Origin: Bacillota bacterium
GTDB taxonomy: Bacteria > Bacillota > Clostridia > Acetivibrionales > DSM-1351
Assembly (NCBI GenBank): GCA_023409265.1
Contig: JAEYHZ010000028.1
Coordinates: 1-54,017, forward strand
Direction of reading: 5' to 3'
Length of the DNA: 54,017 nt
Each line of letters starts with the position of its first letter. Position 1 is the stretch's first letter. Shown here one piece after another: positions 48,309-54,017 of this stretch. The notes beneath the pieces are model-generated. The model saw only the letters and a list, made by a program, of their open reading frames with translations, was not told the origin of the DNA and did no database searches. The translations under genes were made by a program, and so were the position numbers.

Positions 48309-49292
48309 TTAAAAGGAATTTAAAGACGACTCAATAACCTTTGAAGGGATGTTATCAAACAGAGGACTTATTGACTGCCTGTTCTGAATTCTGATCAGAC
48401 TTTCCGCAAACAAAGGTGCGGCAGATATTGTATGGATTTTATTACTGCCATGGATAATAGGATTGGATATTGTATCGGTGGTTAACACCTGCTCAATACA
48501 GCTATTGTTTATTTTTTCCAGGCCCCTTGAATTAAGGAGTATATGTGATATGCATGCAAAAACTCTCCTTGCGCCGTGCTGCCTCAACGTTTCAGACAAA
48601 TCTACAAGTGTTCCTCCGCTTATAGTGAAGTCATCAACTATAACAGCATCCTTACCCTGTACATCTCCTATAAGTTCCAGGATTTTTGCATTCTCACTGT
48701 GATCACTCCGGGTTTTATCTCCAATTACAGTTGGGACACCCAGGTAGGAAGAATAAGCTCTTGCCTGCTTTGCAAAGCCTGCATCAGGCGAAACTATAAC
48801 ATAATTATCCAGATTAAGGGATTTTATATATTCACAATGCAGGGGCATTCCCTGAAGGTTGTCCACCGGCTTTTTAAAGAAGCCCTGTACCTGTGGACTG
48901 TGAAGGTCCATAGTCACTATTCTGTCTGCACCTGCAAGCTCAAGGCATTCGGCACAAACTCTGGCACGAATGGAAACTCTGGGTTCATCCTTTTTATCAC
49001 CCTTTGCATATCCGAAATAAGGTATTATTGCCGTCACCGAGTTGGCGCTTGCTCTTTTAAAGGCATCAAGCCAAAAAAGAATTTCTACAAATTCGTTATT
49101 TGGATCCAGTCCTATGGATTGAATGAGGTAGACATCCTGCCCCCGGACAGGCTCTTCAACGCGAACGAAAGTATTGCCTTCTGAAAAATCATGCACAGTA
49201 GACTTTCCAGGTGCAATTCCGATATAGCCGCATACTTTTTCGGTAAAGTCTCTACCCGTGCTCCCTGAAAAGATCTTAAAGTTTTCTGACAT
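48309..49292 (-). CDS. prs: Divergent ribose-phosphate pyrophosphokinase (PRPP synthetase)
   Basis: A 327-residue PRPP synthetase homologue, transferring pyrophosphate from ATP to ribose-5-phosphate. The PRPP loop is seen as IVDDFTISGGTLVDL (about residues 217-232), where bacterial class I enzymes have DDMIDTGGT. The flexible loop is FGYAKGDKKDEPRVSIRA instead of YGYARQDRK, and MDLHSPQVQGFF stands for the usual LDLH-x-Q-QGFF. The SGG type of loop is closer to class II enzymes of plants. ATG start after AGGAGG. It may be a second, specialised copy; a canonical prs is probably elsewhere. Confidence 0.85.
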   Translation of the reverse strand: MSENFKIFSGSTGRDFTEKVCGYIGIAPGKSTVHDFSEGNTFVRVEEPVRGQDVYLIQSIGLDPNNEFVEILFWLDAFKRASANSVTAIIPYFGYAKGDKKDEPRVSIRARVCAECLELAGADRIVTMDLHSPQVQGFFKKPVDNLQGMPLHCEYIKSLNLDNYVIVSPDAGFAKQARAYSSYLGVPTVIGDKTRSDHSENAKILELIGDVQGKDAVIVDDFTISGGTLVDLSETLRQHGARRVFACISHILLNSRGLEKINNSCIEQVLTTDTISNPIIHGSNKIHTISAAPLFAESLIRIQNRQSISPLFDNIPSKVIESSLNSF

Positions 49293-49560
49293 ATAGTGGC
49301 CTCCTGATTCAAGTTTTCCGTTTTTATCATGCTCTATTTTATTTTTTTGAATATGTAGAAAATTATGCTTAATTAATACTTATGATCAAATCATAATTTC
49401 CATTAAGCCATATAACCTGCCATCTAATCTTTTTTAATTACGTGTTCTGGTTTAATTGTAAACTTAAATCCATCGGAATAAGTAATACTTATTAGTTATA
49501 ACCTGTATAAACTCAGATTATTGTAAATTAGTGGGGTATTGTCAATTAATAAGAGGATTT

Positions 49561-50448
49561 TCAGCTGAATTGAAGCAAATGCATAAAGCTTTTTGCTGCA
49601 GCTGTCAGGGGTACATTGTGCAGTTTAATTAAACCTATCTGCCGGGGAGCTATTTTTTCCTTCAGATTTATTTCAAAGAGGCTTCCGTTTGAAATGTACT
49701 CTTCTGCAAAATTTCTGACCACGCAGGAGATGCCCAGTCCACGTCTGGCAAACTGTACCAGAAGATCGCTTGTGGCCAGTTCAATCTCGGGGATAATGGA
49801 AACAAAGTTTTGGGACAAATACTTATCAATGTACTTACGGGTACTTGTGTTTTTTTCAAGCATTATAACTGGATAATCAATTAGCTCGGAAACCGATATT
49901 TGCTTTTCAGACAGAAAACCAAACCTGTAGTTGGATACAAAGCAATCTTGAATCTCCATTGCTTCTATTACATCCAGGGTTTTGTCTTCTGTTAGGGGTA
50001 AACTTGCGACTCCTATGTCAATAATACCTCTTTTGAGAGCTTCAACGGTTTCTGGAGAGGTTCCATTTGCAACTTTTATGCGAACCTTGGGATATTGCTT
50101 GTGGAATTCCTCAAGATAGGGCAGAAGGAAGTACTTAAGTGTCATATCGCTGGCGCCGATTCTGATAACACCCGAATCCAGGTTAATGGCTTCTGAAAAC
50201 TTGGATTCTGCAAGCATTATCAAATTATACCCTTGTTCAATATACTTATAAAGAACTTCACCCTCGGGAGTGAGGGTAATTCCTCGCGGAGTTCTGAAAA
50301 ACAATTTCCCCCCCAGCTTGGATTCAAGCAGCCTTACTGACTGACTAACAGCGGGCTGTGAAATAAACAGCTCCTGAGAAGCCTTTGATATGCTTCCTGT
50401 CTGCACTACATGGTAGAAAACCTTGTATAAGTCAAGATTAATATTCAT
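49561..50448 (-). CDS. LysR-family transcriptional regulator
   Basis: A 295-residue LysR protein. N-terminal winged helix residues 1-60 include YKVFYHVVQTGSISKASQEL and SQPAVSQSVRLLESKLGG; a type 2 periplasmic-binding effector domain follows (IRIGASDMTLKYFLLPYL). AGGAGC ribosome site before the ATG. A small unknown gene lies divergently across a 220-base AT-rich gap, the likely regulated promoter. Effector unknown. Confidence 0.93.
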   Translation of the reverse strand: MNINLDLYKVFYHVVQTGSISKASQELFISQPAVSQSVRLLESKLGGKLFFRTPRGITLTPEGEVLYKYIEQGYNLIMLAESKFSEAINLDSGVIRIGASDMTLKYFLLPYLEEFHKQYPKVRIKVANGTSPETVEALKRGIIDIGVASLPLTEDKTLDVIEAMEIQDCFVSNYRFGFLSEKQISVSELIDYPVIMLEKNTSTRKYIDKYLSQNFVSIIPEIELATSDLLVQFARRGLGISCVVRNFAEEYISNGSLFEINLKEKIAPRQIGLIKLHNVPLTAAAKSFMHLLQFS

Positions 50449-50669
50449 ATAAGCGCTCCTTATATTGAGAGGATATTTTATAATATTATATTATAACACA
50501 TTATATGATACATTCAGTTGTAATTATTGCCTTGTCAAAAAAATGATAGAATTTATCAATTGCTTTCTTTCTCAATATATAATTTTTTGCTTTTTTTCTT
50601 GATTGGTTGAAACCCAGTTCCACATTTAGGCGTATATATAGTTGACAGCTGTTGAGGGGGGTAAATGTG

Positions 50670-50855
50670 ATGAAGGATCATATCCTTATCACCTCAGAGA
50701 GTCTTTCCGGTAACACAAAAGAAAAAATTCAAATAATAATAAGCAGAAATGTAGCAGATAATACTTTCACAAACCAGTATAAATTTAATAAGCTCAGAGA
50801 TGTGAATGAAATAAAAAGTATAGAAATAAACGAGCAGGAATACATGATAAACTAA
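50670..50855 (+). CDS. Small hypothetical protein divergent from LysR gene
   Basis: A 61-residue protein of polar make-up with no motif I recognise, starting MKDHILITSESLSGNTKEK. A strong GAGGGGGG site lies eight bases before the ATG and a terminator follows the gene, so it is likely translated. No membrane segment. Function unknown; its divergence from lysR suggests control by that regulator. Confidence 0.6.
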   Translation: MKDHILITSESLSGNTKEKIQIIISRNVADNTFTNQYKFNKLRDVNEIKSIEINEQEYMIN

Positions 50856-50892
50856 CATACCTGAACAATTGAGGCTGTCTGGAATGTTAAAG

Positions 50893-50936
50893 AAGAGCTC
50901 ACATATACCACTCAAGGGATATATGTGAGCTCTTTT
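50893..50936. terminator. Bidirectional terminator between the small gene and leuS
   Basis: AAGAGCTCACATATA pairs perfectly with TATATGTGAGCTCTT (15 bp) over a 12-base loop, with T runs in each direction. Confidence 0.88.
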
Positions 50937-50954
50937 AAACTTTCAAATGGAGAT

Positions 50955-53399
50955 TTACTTTGCTACAATATTTACCAGTCTGCCCTTAACTACAATGACC
51001 TTCTTGACTTCCTTGCCCTCAAGGAACTGTCTGATTTTTTCATCTGCCAGAGCAGCAGCTTCAGCTTCACTGTTTTCGGAATTTGCAGATATTTCTATCT
51101 TTCCTCTTACAGTACCGTTAATTTGAACTGCAACTTCAATAGTGTCACGTAAAAGAGCACTTTCGTCAAATTCAGGCCACTTCTGATTAAAGATTGAGCA
51201 TTCGTAACCCAGCTGTTCCCACATTTCTTCAGCAAAGTGAGGAGCAAATGGTGCTACCAGTTTTATCAGGTCAGCGATAGTTTCTTCAAACAGCCTGATA
51301 TTCTTAGTCTTTACCTCGGCATCATACTTGTATAATGCATTTACCAGCTCCATACAACGTGAAATGGACGTGTTGAACTGGAAACGCTCAGTGTCCTGCG
51401 TAGCACCCTTGATTGCAGTGTGGCGGACAAAGTTCAGCTCTTTGTCATCCTTGTCAAATTCAGTTCTTGAAGGTTTTGGCTTCTGCTCTGCAAGACTTTC
51501 AATTAATCGTTCTATTCTTGAGGTAAATCTTGATATTGCCTTTATACCATCATCACTCCATGGTCCGCCGTCAACATAGTTGAAGCCGAAACCTAGATAC
51601 ATTCTGAATATATCTGAACCGTACTTTCTGACATAATCATCGGGTGAAATGGTATTGCCCATTGATTTACTCATTTTATTTCCGTCAGGTCCCAGGATGG
51701 TTCCCTGGTGAACTAATGAAAGGAACGGCTCGTCAAAATTCAGGTAGCCCAGATCACGCAATGCCTTTGTAATAAATCTTGCATAGAGCAGGTGCATTGC
51801 TGCGTGTTCAGCTCCGCCCACATATTTGTCAACCGGAAGAAGCTTGTTGATCCAGTCTGTGTCAAAGCACTTTTCGCTGTTCTTATTGTCAGCATACCTC
51901 AAGTAGTAGAAGGATGAGCAAACAAAGGTATCCAGGGTATCGGGATCTCTTCTTGCAGGGCCTCCACAGGCAGGACATGTTGTATTCATGAACTCTTCAC
52001 TCTTCTTGAGCGGAGATTCTCCATCAGGAGTAAACGCAACATTGTACGGGAGTAATACAGGCAGATCCTTTTCAGGTATAGCTACTTCTCCGCAGTGCTC
52101 ACAATAAACTACTGGAATTGGCGACCCCCAGTATCTCTGCCTTGATACCAGCCAGTCTCTAAGCCTGTAGTTGATTCTCAAGCTTCCTTTGTTATCAGCC
52201 TCCAACTTTTTAACTATTCCCAGCTTGGCATCTGCAGAAGACATACCGTCAAACTCTGCACTGTTCACAAGTACTCCGTATTCACAGTAGGGAAGGTCAT
52301 CAATTGAACCGTCGGCACTCTTGATAACTCTCTTTATTGGGAGATTGTATTTCTTGGCAAAATCAAAGTCACGTTCATCATGTGAGGGAACAGCCATAAC
52401 GCAGCCTGTACCATAGCTTGCCAGTACGTAGTCTGCAATCCATATGGGAACCTGCTCACCTGTTATTGGGTGAACAGCATATGCGCCGGTGAATACACCT
52501 GTCTTTTCCTTGACAGTAGAAAGTCTCTCTATCTCAGTCTGCTTCTTGGTTTCCTTTATATAGTTTTCTACTGCAGCTCTGTTTTCGGCAGTAGTGATTT
52601 TGTCCACTATAGGATTTTCCGGCGCCAGCACAACATAGGTTACACCGTAGAGAGTGTCAGCTCTTGTGGTGAAAACATTAAATTCTATATCCTGGCCCGC
52701 TACCTTGAAGGAAAGCTCAGCTCCCTCTGAACGTCCAATCCAGTTGGTCTGAATCTTCTTTGTTTTTTCGGGCCAGTCTATGGTATCCAGCTTGTCAAGC
52801 AGTTCCTGGGCGTAGGCAGTGATCTTGAAGAACCACTGCGTCAGGTCGCGTTTAGTTACTTCGGTGTCGCATCTTTCACAGGTGCCATCTATTACCTGCT
52901 CATTTGCAAGAACCGTATTACACCTGGGGCACCAGTTTACAGGTGCCTTTTTTCTGTAAGCCAGACCTGACTTGTACAGCTGCAGGAACAGCCACTGAGT
53001 CCATTTATAATAGTCAGGCATACAGGTCTTTATTTCATAATTCCAGTCGAAGGTAGCTCCCATTTCCTTGAGCTGGCCTTCCATGGTCTCTATATTCTTA
53101 AGTGTAGAATCCTGGGGATGGATACCTGTTTTGATTGCATAGTTTTCTGCGGGCAGACCGAAGGCATCAAAGCCCATTGGATGGAATACTTCGTAGCCCT
53201 GCATTCTCTTCATTCTGGCCCATGAATCGGTCAGACCGTAGTTATACCAGTGACCAACATGAAGATTGGCACCTGATGGATATGAAAACATTTCAAGGCA
53301 GTAAAGCTTCTTGTCAATATTCTCAGGATTAAACCTGTAGATATCGGTATCTGACCACTTTTTTTGCCATTTTCTATCTATATCTGCTGAGTATGGCAT
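50955..53399 (-). CDS. leuS: Leucyl-tRNA synthetase
   Basis: An 814-residue class I synthetase that charges tRNA-Leu. The HIGH motif is present as HVGH near residue 46-49 and KMSKS near residue 575, together with the CP1 editing domain (TTRADTLYGVTYVVLAPE) and zinc-like cysteine pairs (CPRC...CERC and CEHC...CPAC). The start codon follows a region with only a weak ribosome site (AAGGAG at about eleven bases). A T-box leader controls expression by charged/uncharged tRNA-Leu ratio. Confidence 0.97.
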   Translation of the reverse strand: MPYSADIDRKWQKKWSDTDIYRFNPENIDKKLYCLEMFSYPSGANLHVGHWYNYGLTDSWARMKRMQGYEVFHPMGFDAFGLPAENYAIKTGIHPQDSTLKNIETMEGQLKEMGATFDWNYEIKTCMPDYYKWTQWLFLQLYKSGLAYRKKAPVNWCPRCNTVLANEQVIDGTCERCDTEVTKRDLTQWFFKITAYAQELLDKLDTIDWPEKTKKIQTNWIGRSEGAELSFKVAGQDIEFNVFTTRADTLYGVTYVVLAPENPIVDKITTAENRAAVENYIKETKKQTEIERLSTVKEKTGVFTGAYAVHPITGEQVPIWIADYVLASYGTGCVMAVPSHDERDFDFAKKYNLPIKRVIKSADGSIDDLPYCEYGVLVNSAEFDGMSSADAKLGIVKKLEADNKGSLRINYRLRDWLVSRQRYWGSPIPVVYCEHCGEVAIPEKDLPVLLPYNVAFTPDGESPLKKSEEFMNTTCPACGGPARRDPDTLDTFVCSSFYYLRYADNKNSEKCFDTDWINKLLPVDKYVGGAEHAAMHLLYARFITKALRDLGYLNFDEPFLSLVHQGTILGPDGNKMSKSMGNTISPDDYVRKYGSDIFRMYLGFGFNYVDGGPWSDDGIKAISRFTSRIERLIESLAEQKPKPSRTEFDKDDKELNFVRHTAIKGATQDTERFQFNTSISRCMELVNALYKYDAEVKTKNIRLFEETIADLIKLVAPFAPHFAEEMWEQLGYECSIFNQKWPEFDESALLRDTIEVAVQINGTVRGKIEISANSENSEAEAAALADEKIRQFLEGKEVKKVIVVKGRLVNIVAK

Positions 53400-53440
53400 T
53401 TAATCAACTCCTTTGAAAATAATTATAGCCTATGTTGATA

Positions 53441-53741
53441 AAAATTATAAAACCCGTCTCTAATGAAAGAGACGGGTTAATCCGCGGTACCACTCTTGTT
53501 AGCTTAACGGGAGATTATAATAACTGAATAAGTGTAATAAACAGCAACTGTCTCCTCTAGCTCACTTAAATATCTTGTAACGTAGATATACGGCTGTTAT
53601 TAGCAGCAGTTCCACGGCGAGTTCAAAGTATGCAGCCTGCTGTACTTCCACCAGCGCTTTTTTGCACTGTACAGCTCTCTGACAGGAATATTTATGGCAA
53701 TTCCTCTTAGGTACAAATTCTTTTACTATTCCGCTTCATAA
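53441..53741 (-). promoter_or_regulatory. Leucine T-box leader (riboswitch) of leuS
   Basis: On the minus strand, the T-box sequence TGGTACCGCGG (53482-53492) pairs with the NCCA end of uncharged tRNA. It precedes a terminator stem AACCCGTCTCT/AGAGACGGGTT (53451-53461 with 53468-53478) and T run. Stem I contains AGAGAG and a probable CTC (Leu) specifier at 53619-53621. When tRNA-Leu is uncharged the antiterminator forms and leuS is transcribed. Confidence 0.88.
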
Positions 53742-53747
53742 CCTATA

Positions 53748-53775
53748 TTTATAAAATCTATGAGTACTATGTCTA
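53748..53775 (-). promoter_or_regulatory. Promoter of the leuS T-box transcript
   Basis: On the minus strand, TAGACA (53770-53775) and TATAAA (53748-53753) lie 16 bases apart, placing the start near 53741, the 5' end of the leader. Confidence 0.5.
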
Positions 53776-53904
53776 CTCTAACGTCTGATATTATGGCCCA
53801 TTAAATTTTCCGTAATATGTCTTTTAGAGTTGACATAGTAAAAGAGTAACATATCTAAATACTTTTTTCAACTGATAATACCCTCTATTTACAATGTACA
53901 ACAC

Positions 53905-54015
53905 GTTTTTGAGCGACGGATTTGCTCTGTAGCTGCGTTAAAGCCGTTTGCAAGGCACAAAGCATTGCTACACGGCTTTGCCTTGCCACAAAACAAATCC
54001 ATCAGCTCAAAAATC
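53905..54015. repeat. Long imperfect palindrome at the right edge
   Basis: Outer arms (53905-53924 and 53994-54015) carry TTTTTGAGC and GGATTTG facing GCTCAAAAA and CAAATCC. Inside, AAAGCCG (53940-53946) can pair with CGGCTTT (53973-53979), or GCAAGG and CAAAGC with GCTTTG and CCTTGC (53950-53986); these are alternative structures. It may be a MITE/REP-like element or part of a structured RNA. It is GC-richer than flanking DNA and holds no ORF. Confidence 0.5.
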
Positions 54016-54017
54016 TT

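Noticed and set aside
48576..49184. 202-codon plus-strand frame inside the prs gene
   Set aside because: Antisense shadow; no family resemblance.
1..54017. CRISPR array, insertion sequence or prophage
   Set aside because: No regularly spaced repeats, transposase, integrase or phage structural genes were seen.

Overview
The window looks like a chromosomal segment of a mesophilic, anaerobic, spore-forming clostridium. Its AT-rich intergenic DNA, strong AGGAGG ribosome sites, TTG/GTG starts, an alpha/beta SASP, a CotF-type coat protein, superoxide reductase (desulfoferrodoxin), ferrous-iron uptake and a leucine T-box all fit. I suspect the Ruminiclostridium (Clostridium cellulolyticum) group, but this is inferred from gene flavour and not proven.

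Layout. (1) 1-3.3 kb: feoA-feoA-feoB-small Cys-rich protein operon behind several copies of an inverted repeat GTTAG-N6-CTAAC, with the 5' end of a divergent gene at the left edge. (2) 3.5-7.0 kb: de novo NAD operon nadA-nadB-nadC. (3) 7.3-9.2 kb: SASP gene with a structured leader, a lipid-kinase-like gene and a small unknown gene. (4) 9.5-14.7 kb: deoC, two aldo/keto reductases, a MocR/PdxR-type regulator and superoxide reductase. (5) 14.9-18.4 kb: CsoR-family repressor with a P1B metal ATPase, behind a CsoR-type operator and another GTTAG-N6-CTAAC repeat; then sfsA and a YjbQ-family gene. (6) 18.6-18.9 kb: a non-coding stretch dense in DnaA-box-like 9-mers. (7) 19-25.4 kb: LacI regulator divergent from a maltodextrin-type ABC importer (binding protein, two permeases, no ATPase) and a cytoplasmic GH13 enzyme. 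(8) 25.4-27.5 kb: unknown helical protein, DUF2935 protein and CotF-like coat protein. (9) 27.7-34.2 kb: accessory-looking genes: CPBP protease, CBO0543-like membrane protein, GNAT, a LexA-box-controlled WYL-like protein plus Dam-type methylase, a large membrane GT-C-like protein, decayed coding remnants and tRNA-Arg(CCU). (10) 34.5-38.8 kb: secreted DUF5050-like protein and a three-gene set resembling part of the Bacillus ydjGHI membrane-stress module. (11) 39.1-45.6 kb: oligoendopeptidase F, M29 aminopeptidase and a SWIM/SNF2 helicase. (12) 45.9-49.3 kb: an agr-type quorum-sensing locus (agrB, a 36-codon agrD-like gene, agrC-like kinase) followed on its upstream side by a divergent PRPP synthetase. 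(13) 49.5-54.0 kb: LysR regulator, small unknown gene, leuS with a T-box leader, and a long imperfect palindrome at the right edge.

The most interesting points are: the agr locus whose peptide lacks Cys or Ser at the position normally used for thiolactone/lactone closure, has a shortened tail, and is separated from its kinase by a strong terminator hairpin; the LexA box between a WYL/Dam methylase pair and a tiny divergent ORF; the operator shared by iron uptake and a metal-efflux operon; and the DnaA-box-rich intergenic region. No transposases, integrases, CRISPR arrays or rRNA genes were seen.
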